NCBI GenBank assembly: GCA_048360435.1
Contig: DBGCOP010000040.1
Span: 29,846-93,845 of the forward strand
Length of the DNA stretch: 64,000 nucleotides
Reading direction: 5' to 3'
From: Limenecus sp048360435
GTDB lineage: Bacteria > Cyanobacteriota > Vampirovibrionia > Gastranaerophilales > Gastranaerophilaceae
Positions 34,511-42,600 of this stretch are shown here, piece by piece (the stretch's first letter is position 1; each line of letters begins with the position of its first letter). The notes below the pieces were generated by a model, which had not been told where the DNA came from, did no database searches, and worked only from the letters and a program-made list of their open reading frames with translations. A program made the translations under genes and the position numbers.

Positions 34511-35824
34511 TTAACATCCGCAGCTGCAAGCTGATTTACCGCAAGATTGACCGTTGAATGCTTTCAATCCTGGGTATTTTGCAGCAGAACCGAGTTCTTC
34601 TTCGATTCTTATCAATTGGTTGTATTTGCAGATTCTGTCAGTTCTTGAAGCAGAACCTGTTTTGATTTGACCGCAGTTTGTAGCAACAGCTAAGTCAGCG
34701 ATGAATGTATCTTCTGTTTCACCTGATCTGTGAGAAGAAATAGCAGTGTAACCTGCTTTGAATGCCATGTTCATAGCGTTCAATGTTTCTGTCAAAGTAC
34801 CGATTTGGTTAACTTTGATAAGGATTGAGTTAGCAGTACCTGTTTCGATACCTTTTTTCAATCTCTTAGTGTTTGTAACGAACAAGTCGTCACCAACTAA
34901 TTGACAGTGTGAACCGATTCTGTCAGTAAGCATTTTCCAGCCTTCCCAATCTTCTTCAGCCATACCGTCTTCGATAGAGATGATAGGATATTTTTCAACC
35001 CAGTTAGCAAGGAAGTCAACCATTTCTTCTCTTGAAAGAACTTTGCCTTCGCCTGCGAGGTTGTATTTTCCGTCTTCATAGAATTCAGAAGAAGCAACGT
35101 CTAAGCAGATTTTAACTTGTTCTGTTGTGTAACCTGCTTTTTCGATAGCTTCGATAATAACTTTCAAAGCTTCTTCGTTTGAAGAAAGGTTAGGAGCAAA
35201 ACCGCCTTCATCACCTACTGATGTAACCATACCTTTAGCTTTAAGAACTGATTTGAGGTTGTGGAATACTTCAGCACCCATTCTGATAGCTTCAGAGAAT
35301 GAAGAAGCACCAACAGGTGTAATCATGAATTCTTGGAAGTCAACGTTGTTGTCAGCGTGTGCACCACCGTTTAATACGTTCATCATAGGAACAGGAAGTG
35401 TAGTAGCGTTGATTCCGCCTAAGTATCTGTATAAAGGCATTTCAAAAGCCATTGCAGATGCTTTAGCACAAGCCAAAGAAACACCCAAAATAGCGTTAGC
35501 ACCTAATTTTGATTTGTTTTCTGTTCCGTCCAATTCAAGCATCAATTTGTCGATAGCTTGTTGGTCAGCAGCATTTTCACCGATAAGTTCCGGAGCAATG
35601 ATTGTGTTAACATTGTCTACTGCTTTTAAAACACTTTTTCCGCAGTAAACAGATTTGTCACCATCTCTCATTTCAAGAGCTTCAAAAATACCTGTTGAAG
35701 CACCTGAAGGAACAGCTGCACGTCCTACAACGCCGCATGAAAGTGTAACATCAACTTCAACAGTCGGATTACCTCTTGAGTCAAGAATTTGTCTTGCTTT
35801 TACGTCTTCGATAGTTGTTGGCAT
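34511..35824 (-). CDS. eno: Enolase with Cys-rich C-terminal tail
   Basis: Glycolytic 2-phosphoglycerate dehydratase. 437 residues. Signatures: ILDSRGNPTVEVDV, AAVPSGASTGIFEA, EFMITPVGA, VGDEGGFAPNL, SIEDGMAEEDW, VGDDLFVTN, catalytic-Lys segment ILIKVNQIGTLTE and SHRSGETEDTFIADLAV. All catalytic residues are present. After the normal end (KYPGLKAFNG) there is an extra tail QSCGKSACSCGC with four Cys in ten residues, which ordinary enolases lack. Ribosome site AGAGGAAA. Own promoter upstream, separate from the hybrid protease gene. Confidence 0.97.
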   Translation of the reverse strand: MPTTIEDVKARQILDSRGNPTVEVDVTLSCGVVGRAAVPSGASTGIFEALEMRDGDKSVYCGKSVLKAVDNVNTIIAPELIGENAADQQAIDKLMLELDGTENKSKLGANAILGVSLACAKASAMAFEMPLYRYLGGINATTLPVPMMNVLNGGAHADNNVDFQEFMITPVGASSFSEAIRMGAEVFHNLKSVLKAKGMVTSVGDEGGFAPNLSSNEEALKVIIEAIEKAGYTTEQVKICLDVASSEFYEDGKYNLAGEGKVLSREEMVDFLANWVEKYPIISIEDGMAEEDWEGWKMLTDRIGSHCQLVGDDLFVTNTKRLKKGIETGTANSILIKVNQIGTLTETLNAMNMAFKAGYTAISSHRSGETEDTFIADLAVATNCGQIKTGSASRTDRICKYNQLIRIEEELGSAAKYPGLKAFNGQSCGKSACSCGC

Positions 35825-35882
35825 AATTTTTCCTCTTTTCTATTTGGTTTTTGCCTAAACATTTTATGTATCTTTGCCAATA

Positions 35883-35911
35883 ATTATCATACGAAAAAAA
35901 ACTTTTTACAA
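35883..35911 (-). promoter_or_regulatory. Probable eno promoter
   Basis: On the minus strand TTGTAA (35911-35906), 17-bp spacer, GATAAT (35888-35883), 59 bp before the eno ATG. Confidence 0.55.
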
Positions 35912-35946
35912 GGAAATCTTTGTGTTTTAGCAAAGTCTGATTGACT

Positions 35947-38900
35947 CTATTTTTCGCCTTCTCTATGACATTTTACACCGCGTTTTGTTGCAGCAATAAC
36001 ATCTTGAATTGTTTTGTCCAGAAGTTCAAATTCTCTTTGTTTTTCCGGAGATTGTTTTGCTCTCCATTCATTCAACATTTTGAGAAATTCTTCTCTTTGG
36101 ACAATACATTCACCCGTGCCTACTTTTGGAGCATATTTTCTAGTGAATTCTCTGTTGAAGTCTTCATATATCTTTGTTATTGCATCGGAAACAAGCTGTG
36201 CATTAGTTAGCATAACATCTATGTCTTTGTTCATATTGTCTTTGTCTTTTTCGGAAAGAACCCACATTCCGTTCATTGATTTTTTACCAAAGTGCTTGCC
36301 CTGACCCATAATAGCTGTTGCCATTGATGCACCGTGTGTTGCCATTTGCATATCACATGTTATGCCCCAGCTTCCATCCTGTCCATAGAAGTGTTTTTCG
36401 CAGGAGTTTCCGCCAAAGTCACAAACCAGGTCAGAGAATACGTGTTCAAAAGAGTATTCAGGGTTTATTGAATCAGCAGTAAAGACTGCTCCGCCAAATG
36501 ATCCTCTGGGATCAAGTGTTATAAAGTTCACAATTGTACCTTTGTGTGAAGGTTTTCCTGTTTTTTCGGCAAGTTCTTCCATTATTGTTGCATTCAGCGC
36601 ATGTCCGCATTCATGAGAGGTTACGAGTTCTTTTCTGTAATAGGGATCTTGCGCACTGGAAGGTCTTCCTGTTGTCAGTTGTAAGTATGCTTCTGTAAAG
36701 TCGCCTTTTTCAATCTCTTTATGTTTTCTTTCTTTGGCAACGTTTTTTGCTTTATCAAGAAGTGTCAAAATTTCTATATAAGAAGCACGTTCCATCAAAA
36801 GATTCAAATGTTCTTTGATTTTTGTTTGTTCTGTTGCATCACCGGCAAGTTTTATATTCTTCTTTTTGATGTAATAGTTGATGATTTCGTCTCTTGCTTC
36901 TTTGTTATATCCAGGTGATTCAACTTCTATCTGGTCTATAAATTTGAAGGATTTGGATGTTGCATCACCTATATATTCAGGGTTGCCCATTGAACCCATA
37001 ACAACAATGTTCATACCTTGTTCTTGAGCTTTGTTCATTTCTCTGATAAGTTGTGACATTGCTTTTTCGTGGTATTCAGACAGATTTTCACCAAATGAGA
37101 AGTATTCAAAGTTTTCAATAAACAGTACTGCTGATTTTTTCGGGTTTGTTTCAGCCTGTGCTTTGACCATATTAAAAAGTTTTTTCATAGAAGCTTCAGG
37201 ACTTAAATTTCCGCCGCCGAACAAGTCAACATCTTTTGTGCCGAAATCTACTGCATTGATTTCTATGTATGGTGCTTTAACTTCACCAGCAATAGCTTGT
37301 GCTGTATATTTTCTTCCTGCTCCGACAGAACCGTCTTGAGAATATATCACAAAACCTTTTGTTCCGATTGTTTTGTCTTTGATTCTTTCAACGATTGATT
37401 TTGCTTCTTTCTTTGTTGCCGGTGCACCAACCATGTCTTTGAGTTTTATGCCCGTATCAAAAACGACTTTAACTGCGTTGTCACTGTCTACGGGTTTGAA
37501 AATTTCTTTTGCTTCTTTAATGTATTTTTGAACATCACTTAAGCCAATATTTTGTTTATCTACATAATATGAAGAAACCAATTCCATTACTTTTTGTGCT
37601 TTTTCCGGATAATTTCCCGAAAGTTGGTTTGCCGCTTCTATGCATTTTTCCAGTGCAGGTTTTGTGAAGTTTTTCTTTATTTTTTCTGTAAGTTCAGGAG
37701 AGTCTTTAAAGGCTTTTTGTGCCTGTTCCATGTTCATTAGCGGCAGAGATATTTCTCCGAAGTCTGTGAAGAAGCCTTGCAGCATTTCATCTGTGCTTTC
37801 TTTGTAATATTCATCTTTATTTGCAACCATAACAAACTTTACATTTTTAGGAGCATTTTTGAATGTTTCTATGTTATATTCATCCACTGCAAGATTGTTC
37901 AATTCATCATCCATGATGTCCATTATTACAATATAGTTATTGTTTTTATCTTTTCCGAATTCTCTAAGTTTTGTTGCCATGTATCCGTTGTCAATAAAAC
38001 CTTCATCATTCAGATTCAGAATTTTTGTATTGTTTTTATTTAAGTTTCCGAATCCGTCTTTGCTATTGTTGAATATATGTAAGAAACTATTAATGAGATA
38101 ACCCGGATATGAATTTTTGTCATGGAGAATAACCATATTGGTACCTATTTCAAGGTTTTTCCAAATGTTTTTTGCCTTGTCATCATAGAATTTTAAGTGA
38201 GGTCTCTTTTGAAGCGGTCTCTTGTCGATGTAAACAGCATCTTTCATTGTATTTCTAAAAGGAAGTGTTATTTCTCTTTTAAGAGCATCACTGTTTGGAA
38301 GCATAGCTGCACTGAAGAGTGTTCCATCATGAACGAGCCCGTCTCCCATTCCGCTGTCCCCATCTATGTCAGAGGAATTGTCTTGACTGTATGCACTGTA
38401 AACATCATTCAGGTATTGTTTTGAAATAGGAAGATTTGAGCCGTTTGTTTTTGTTGATGCTTTAGGCATTTCTGAGAGTTTTTTATCAAGAATTTCCTTT
38501 TCTTGTTTAATGATTGGCTGAAGTATTTCTCTTTTTTCTTTTTTCTTAAATATATTTTTCCCCATATCATTTTCAAAAAACATATATGCATCATAAGCTG
38601 ATTCATCAGAGTAACTGATTTCACCGGAATTTAAGTTATCAATAAAGCTGTCTGTGTAATCCAGACCTGCTCTGATTACGTGGATACGGTCAACTTCAGG
38701 ATGTCCGTATTTTTTTGCTATTTTTTGTGCATTGTCAAGCAGTTCTTGAGCAGGATCATTGAGATTGTTTAATATTATTTCAGATTTATTTACAGTAGAT
38801 CTTTGAGTTTTTGCACCGAAACTGACAAAGTAGCTATGAAGTAGTCCTGACGTAGGTTTTGCTTTTTCTTGCTTTGGTTTTTCGGACGGGGGGGGGGATA

Positions 38901-38991
38901 CGAGGTTTTGCTGTGGGTTAATCCCTTTATTAATACTGCTTTTGGTGATGATGTTTAATCCGATTTTTTGAATCATAATTTGCTCTTCCAT
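35947..38991 (-). CDS. Clp/FtsH-like hybrid: degenerate AAA+ modules with M41-type zinc protease
   Basis: 1014 residues. N-terminal extension (1-75) with a C10-encoded SPPPS at 32-36 and the motif VSFGAK at 56-61. Then a Clp-N-like helical region (about 75-170), a degenerate first AAA+ module ending in a ClpA/B-like small domain (FTKPALEKCIEAANQLSGNY from 442), a second FtsH-like AAA+ module (about 545-760), and an M41-like protease domain with HECGH at 793-797 and Asp880 as third zinc ligand (GITCDMQMAT, aligned to TTGAQNDLEK in the nearby FtsH). ATPase motifs are eroded: GSVGAGRK has Arg in place of the Walker A Lys, LFIENF replaces IDEID, and arginine fingers are absent. No transmembrane segment, unlike FtsH. 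The ATG at 38976 (MIQKIGL) is a plausible alternative start, with GGAAGAG upstream. Confidence 0.75.
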   Translation of the reverse strand: MEEQIMIQKIGLNIITKSSINKGINPQQNLVSPPPSEKPKQEKAKPTSGLLHSYFVSFGAKTQRSTVNKSEIILNNLNDPAQELLDNAQKIAKKYGHPEVDRIHVIRAGLDYTDSFIDNLNSGEISYSDESAYDAYMFFENDMGKNIFKKKEKREILQPIIKQEKEILDKKLSEMPKASTKTNGSNLPISKQYLNDVYSAYSQDNSSDIDGDSGMGDGLVHDGTLFSAAMLPNSDALKREITLPFRNTMKDAVYIDKRPLQKRPHLKFYDDKAKNIWKNLEIGTNMVILHDKNSYPGYLINSFLHIFNNSKDGFGNLNKNNTKILNLNDEGFIDNGYMATKLREFGKDKNNNYIVIMDIMDDELNNLAVDEYNIETFKNAPKNVKFVMVANKDEYYKESTDEMLQGFFTDFGEISLPLMNMEQAQKAFKDSPELTEKIKKNFTKPALEKCIEAANQLSGNYPEKAQKVMELVSSYYVDKQNIGLSDVQKYIKEAKEIFKPVDSDNAVKVVFDTGIKLKDMVGAPATKKEAKSIVERIKDKTIGTKGFVIYSQDGSVGAGRKYTAQAIAGEVKAPYIEINAVDFGTKDVDLFGGGNLSPEASMKKLFNMVKAQAETNPKKSAVLFIENFEYFSFGENLSEYHEKAMSQLIREMNKAQEQGMNIVVMGSMGNPEYIGDATSKSFKFIDQIEVESPGYNKEARDEIINYYIKKKNIKLAGDATEQTKIKEHLNLLMERASYIEILTLLDKAKNVAKERKHKEIEKGDFTEAYLQLTTGRPSSAQDPYYRKELVTSHECGHALNATIMEELAEKTGKPSHKGTIVNFITLDPRGSFGGAVFTADSINPEYSFEHVFSDLVCDFGGNSCEKHFYGQDGSWGITCDMQMATHGASMATAIMGQGKHFGKKSMNGMWVLSEKDKDNMNKDIDVMLTNAQLVSDAITKIYEDFNREFTRKYAPKVGTGECIVQREEFLKMLNEWRAKQSPEKQREFELLDKTIQDVIAATKRGVKCHREGEK
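38888..38897. repeat. G10/C10 homopolymer inside a coding region
   Basis: Ten consecutive G on the plus strand (C10 in the coding strand), at codons 32-35 of the Clp/FtsH-like gene, in a strongly AT-rich genome. It keeps the frame as shown. Single-base slippage would frameshift the gene near its start. Confidence 0.85.
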
Positions 38992-39077
38992 TCTCTCTTG
39001 TCTTTTTTGCTTTAAAAGACGATATGTGATTTTTTTGTTAGTTTTATGGAAGATTTTTAAGAAATTGTAATAAAGCT

Positions 39078-40364
39078 TTATGATTTTATAAGATCAATGA
39101 ATTCTTTTGTCGAGTAAATATCATTTATAACAGTTATGTTTGTACCAAGTTCTTTTTGTACTTGTTCTAATGTTATTCCGTCAAGAAAATCTTGTGTAAA
39201 TGGTCTAATCATTATAGAAGGAATTACGAGGTTTTTGATATTTTTGTTTTTCAGCTGGCTGATTAAATCTTGACCTGTTATTAGTCCTGCTACGGTTACA
39301 TTAGGACCAAAGAAGTTGTTTTTTAGAACAATCATTGTGCATGTAAAATTTTTTATATTATTCAATTCTTCTATTATGCTCTTCATAACTCTTTTAGAGC
39401 TTTCTGTTACAGCAAAAGTGATTTCTTTTTTGTTTTTAATGGATTTTGGCAATTTTTTCTTTGTTTTTTCAAAATCATCAAGAAGAAGTCTCAGTGCGCC
39501 TACTCCATCTTCAATCTGTGAGAAATTTCCGTAATAGTTCCGAGGAGGTATTTCATAATCAGCTTTTATAAAAAATTCATCACTAGCCATAGCAATTTGT
39601 TTTTTCATTTTTTTGTTAAAATTTTCAACCTGTTTTATTACATGGAGTGCATTCTCCGGAGTGAGTGATGTCAGGTTGTTTTTATGAAATTTGGTGATAC
39701 CGACAGGAACTATTGCAATAGATTGAATTATAGATTTGAATTTTGAAAAATCATTCAATGTGTTTTCCAGTTCTTCCTGATCGTTATATCCGGGGCATAG
39801 TACAATTTGTGCATGAATTGGAATATCTGCTTTTTTTAGCCATTTGAGGTCTTCTAAGATATTGGCAGCTTTGGGATTATTCAGCATTTTTGAACGTAGT
39901 TCGGGATTTGTTGTATGCACTGATACATACAAAGGTCCCAGATGCAGTTGTTCTATACGTTGTCTGTCTTTGTCTGACAAATTTGTCATTGTAATATATG
40001 TGCCTTGAAGATAAGAAAGTCTGTAATCATCATCTTTTATATATAAGGTTTTTCTCAATCCTTCAGGTTGTTGATCAACAAAACAGAATATACATCTATT
40101 TGTGCAGGGTTTTATTCTATCAAAAACTGCTGATTCAAAAATTACACCCAAATCTTCTTCGAAATCTTTTTCTATTTCATATATTTCAATATCGCCGTTT
40201 GTTTTTTCTATTTCAATTTCAATTTCTTCAGAGCTCATCATAAACCGGTAATCAATAAAATCTTTAGGTGTTTGAGAGTTTATAGAAAGAATCTTATCAC
40301 CCTTTTGAAGGTCAAGTTCTTCTGCTATTGAGTCTTTTTGAATTTCGGAGATTATTGCTGCCAT
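39078..40364 (-). CDS. DUF512 FeS protein (PDZ + radical-SAM-like)
   Basis: 428 residues. N-terminal PDZ-like domain (EELDLQKGDKILSINSQTP), then a radical-SAM-like region with CTNRCIFCFVDQ (C-x3-C-x2-C) and DDYRLSYLQGTYITMTNL. Next comes HTTNPELRSKML and the DUF512 C-terminal domain (VTVAGLITGQDLISQL). Matches the TIGR03279 family, named after cyanobacteria and also found in Firmicutes. Function of the family is unknown. It follows a PadR-type regulator gene by 2 bp, so the two are one operon. Confidence 0.9.
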   Translation of the reverse strand: MAAIISEIQKDSIAEELDLQKGDKILSINSQTPKDFIDYRFMMSSEEIEIEIEKTNGDIEIYEIEKDFEEDLGVIFESAVFDRIKPCTNRCIFCFVDQQPEGLRKTLYIKDDDYRLSYLQGTYITMTNLSDKDRQRIEQLHLGPLYVSVHTTNPELRSKMLNNPKAANILEDLKWLKKADIPIHAQIVLCPGYNDQEELENTLNDFSKFKSIIQSIAIVPVGITKFHKNNLTSLTPENALHVIKQVENFNKKMKKQIAMASDEFFIKADYEIPPRNYYGNFSQIEDGVGALRLLLDDFEKTKKKLPKSIKNKKEITFAVTESSKRVMKSIIEELNNIKNFTCTMIVLKNNFFGPNVTVAGLITGQDLISQLKNKNIKNLVIPSIMIRPFTQDFLDGITLEQVQKELGTNITVINDIYSTKEFIDLIKS

Positions 40365-40366
40365 AT

Positions 40367-40879
40367 TTAATCCTTAATAGAAAGTTTTTCAATAAAGCTT
40401 TTGAAATTTTCAATATCAGAAATATTTTTTTTCAAAAGTTCTTCTTGGTATTGGTCAAAATCTATGTATTCATCTTCGAGTGTGTTTTTTAAATCCAGGT
40501 AAAAAGATTCAAGTTTAATTAGAGCGTCTTTTATGAAGGTTTCTTTCAATTCCCTATCCAGAAGTGATAACACGGCAATTCTGGATTGTAATTCAGTAAA
40601 AAAAATTGTCGGGTTTTCGCTGAGTGGCAAAAAGAACAAATCATTGAATTTTTTTTGCCAGTGCAGTGATAATCCGTAAAATGTTGATTTTTTGCCTCCT
40701 TGAGAGAAATCGTTTCTTATTGTTATTACTTTTGATTCAAGAAGTCTTTTGAGAGCAGGATGAATTGTTCCAATGCTTGGTCTGGTAAAATAGCCGAATT
40801 TTTCGAGTATATTGGAACGTAGTGAATATAATGTGCGCTCTCTATTTTTTAAGCTATATAAAATCAAAAGTTCTATCAT
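40367..40879 (-). CDS. PadR-family transcription regulator
   Basis: 170 residues. N-terminal winged HTH of the PadR type: ILYSLKNRERTLYSLRSNIL, FGYFTRPSIGTIHPALKRLL and SKVITIRNDFSQGGKKSTFYGL (wing). C-terminal helical dimerisation part. Two bases before the DUF512 gene. PadR proteins often regulate the neighbour gene and respond to small molecules; here the neighbour is an FeS enzyme of unknown substrate. Confidence 0.85.
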   Translation of the reverse strand: MIELLILYSLKNRERTLYSLRSNILEKFGYFTRPSIGTIHPALKRLLESKVITIRNDFSQGGKKSTFYGLSLHWQKKFNDLFFLPLSENPTIFFTELQSRIAVLSLLDRELKETFIKDALIKLESFYLDLKNTLEDEYIDFDQYQEELLKKNISDIENFKSFIEKLSIKD

Positions 40880-40967
40880 AGGTATACAATAGCATGAAAT
40901 CAGAGAAAAATATGGAGTTTATGTTAAAATTAACTGATATATTGTAGGTTCTGCAAGGTATTTTAAA

Positions 40968-41558
40968 ATGAATAATACCCCCACTATTGAAACTGAAAGA
41001 TTGCTTCTTAGAAAATTTACGGAAGATGATCTGCCAGCAATATACTCGATTTTTTCTGATGTTGAAGTAAATCAGTATTTGCCTTGGTTTCCTCTAAAAT
41101 CAATAAAAGATGCAAGAAGATTTTGGCTTGAAAGATATGCGAATGTGTATAAAAATCCGTATGGCTATAATTATGCAATAGCTCTAAACGAAGATAATAT
41201 TCCTGTTGGATATGTAAATATCAACATGAATGATAGTCATGATTTGGGTTATGGTCTAAAAAAAGAGTTTTGGCATAAAAGCATTGTTTTTGAAGCTTGT
41301 GATGCTATTGTAAAACAAGCAAAAAATGATGGAATTGCTTACATTACAGCAACACATGATATTAATAATCCACGAAGCGGTAATGTTATGAAACGTCTCG
41401 GTATGAAATATCAATATTCCTATGTTGAGCAATGGCAGCCAAAAGACATAACAGTGACTTTTAGGATGTATCAGATAAATTTTGATACACCTGATACATT
41501 TGTGTACAAAAAATATTGGGATACTTATACAAATCATTTTATCGAAAAGTTATTTTAA
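40968..41558 (+). CDS. GNAT acetyltransferase, RimJ/RimL type
   Basis: 196 residues. Opens with IETERLLLRKFTEDDLPAIYSIF, the RimJ/RimL hallmark; then VNQYLPW, SIKDARRFWLER, a Gly-containing acetyl-CoA region (DLGYGLKKEFWHKS) and NPRSGNVMKRLGMKYQYSY (N-x-x-S-x-x-V/M-x-x-K-L-G-F motif). Cytosolic N-acetyltransferase; the substrate could be a ribosomal protein, peptide or small amine. Single gene; terminator and tRNAs follow. Confidence 0.85.
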   Translation: MNNTPTIETERLLLRKFTEDDLPAIYSIFSDVEVNQYLPWFPLKSIKDARRFWLERYANVYKNPYGYNYAIALNEDNIPVGYVNINMNDSHDLGYGLKKEFWHKSIVFEACDAIVKQAKNDGIAYITATHDINNPRSGNVMKRLGMKYQYSYVEQWQPKDITVTFRMYQINFDTPDTFVYKKYWDTYTNHFIEKLF

Positions 41559-41587
41559 TATCAGATTGTAATAATTTGTATTAAAAA

Positions 41588-41605
41588 AGACTCCCTATGG
41601 AGTCT
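41588..41605 (+). terminator. Short terminator hairpin
   Basis: AGACTCC / GGAGTCT with loop CTAT; A-run before, weak T-run after. Confidence 0.6.
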
Positions 41606-41611
41606 CTTAAA

Positions 41612-41696
41612 TGGTGTCGACGGCGGGACTTGAACCCGCACGGGTTTCCCCACACGCCCCTCAAACGTGCGCGTATACCGATTCCGCCACGTCGAC
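41612..41696 (-). tRNA. tRNA-Leu (anticodon GAG)
   Basis: Acceptor GTCGACG / CGTCGAC, discriminator A and encoded CCA. Anticodon loop TTGAGGG, long variable arm (TGGGGAAACCCG), T-arm GGGTTCAAGTCCC. 85 nt, a normal class II tRNA. Confidence 0.94.
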
Positions 41697-41770
41697 ACAA
41701 GGTATTTTATTTACTTATCAACAAAAATTATATTAACATAAACATAATTTTTACAAAACATATTTTAATT

Positions 41771-41851
41771 TGCCGATGAAGGGACTCGAACCCCCATGAG
41801 TTTCCTCGCACGCACCTGAAGCGTGTGCGTCTACCATTTCGCCACATCGGC
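41771..41851 (-). tRNA. tRNA-Leu (anticodon CAG)
   Basis: Acceptor GCCGATG / CATCGGC, discriminator A, CCA not encoded. Anticodon loop TTCAGGT in stem CACGC/GCGTG, long variable arm GCGAGGAAACTC. Class II tRNA. Confidence 0.93.
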
Positions 41852-41930
41852 AAGATCTAATTAAGTTTACAAAGTTCAATAGTTGAGCCTCAGTGACAAA
41901 GGTAACCACTTCGTTATTACCACCTCTCCT

Positions 41931-41953
41931 CAAAATGACATTTAGTCATTTTG
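41931..41953. repeat. Perfect hairpin next to a tRNA-like fragment
   Basis: CAAAATGAC-ATTTA-GTCATTTTG, 9-bp arms. Immediately beyond, 41966-41977 repeats the 12 bases GCCACATCGGCA that form the 5' end of the adjacent tRNA-Leu(CAG). No T-run, so not a standard terminator. Confidence 0.6.
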
Positions 41954-42049
41954 CGTCGGCAGAGTGCCACATCGGCATATTAAGTTTTCAAATCACAACA
42001 ATATATTTATAATAAAATCAATATTATTTTTTTGCAATAGCTAATGTTT

Positions 42050-42502
42050 TTATAACCGCATATATAATAGAGGATAAGGATTCCCCTGTTCATCTGTTTT
42101 TGTTCGTTTATACACATGAAAACCCATGTGTTCATAAAAACCTTTTGCCATAGGGTTTTGTTCATTGACAGATACTTCATTTATGGAAAACTTTTCAATA
42201 GCATATTTAATCAGCATTGAGCCGATTTTTTTTCCTCTTTCTTCTGCTGACACAAACAACATTTCAAGTTTGTGTTCTTGAATACCCATAAAAGCAACAG
42301 GTTTGTGGTTTTTATTCTTTGCAACAATTAAATTTGATATTCCTTTTAAAGCTTCAGGAACATATTTTTTAATATTTTCAATTTCTTTATCTGATAAAAA
42401 TAAATGAGTTGTTCTGACAGAATCTTCCCAGATTTTTAATAATTCTTGTATTAGTTGATTGTTTCTTTCTGATATTTCAAATATTTTTATGTTTTCTATC
42501 AT
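42050..42502 (-). CDS. GNAT acetyltransferase
   Basis: 150 residues. Typical small GNAT: ISNLIVAKNKNHKPVAFMGI, then the beta4-alpha3 acetyl-CoA motif LFVSAEERGKKIGSMLIKYA (R/Q-x-x-G-x-G/A), VSVNEQNPMAKGFYEHMGF and C-terminal PYPLLYMRL. N-terminal WEDSVRTTHLFLSDKEI matches the family that includes YjaB-like acetyltransferases. Single gene; substrate unknown. Confidence 0.88.
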   Translation of the reverse strand: MIENIKIFEISERNNQLIQELLKIWEDSVRTTHLFLSDKEIENIKKYVPEALKGISNLIVAKNKNHKPVAFMGIQEHKLEMLFVSAEERGKKIGSMLIKYAIEKFSINEVSVNEQNPMAKGFYEHMGFHVYKRTKTDEQGNPYPLLYMRL

Positions 42503-42600
42503 TTAAAACTCCTTTAAATCATTATATATAAAAAAAATTCAATTGTAAGTGAACTTTATGCTATAATCTATCTATTCAGTGTCCAAAATAGGAGTTAGCT

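Noticed and set aside
41597..41933. Open frames spanning the tRNA-Leu genes on both strands
   Set aside because: They run through complete tRNA sequences; the tRNAs are the real features.
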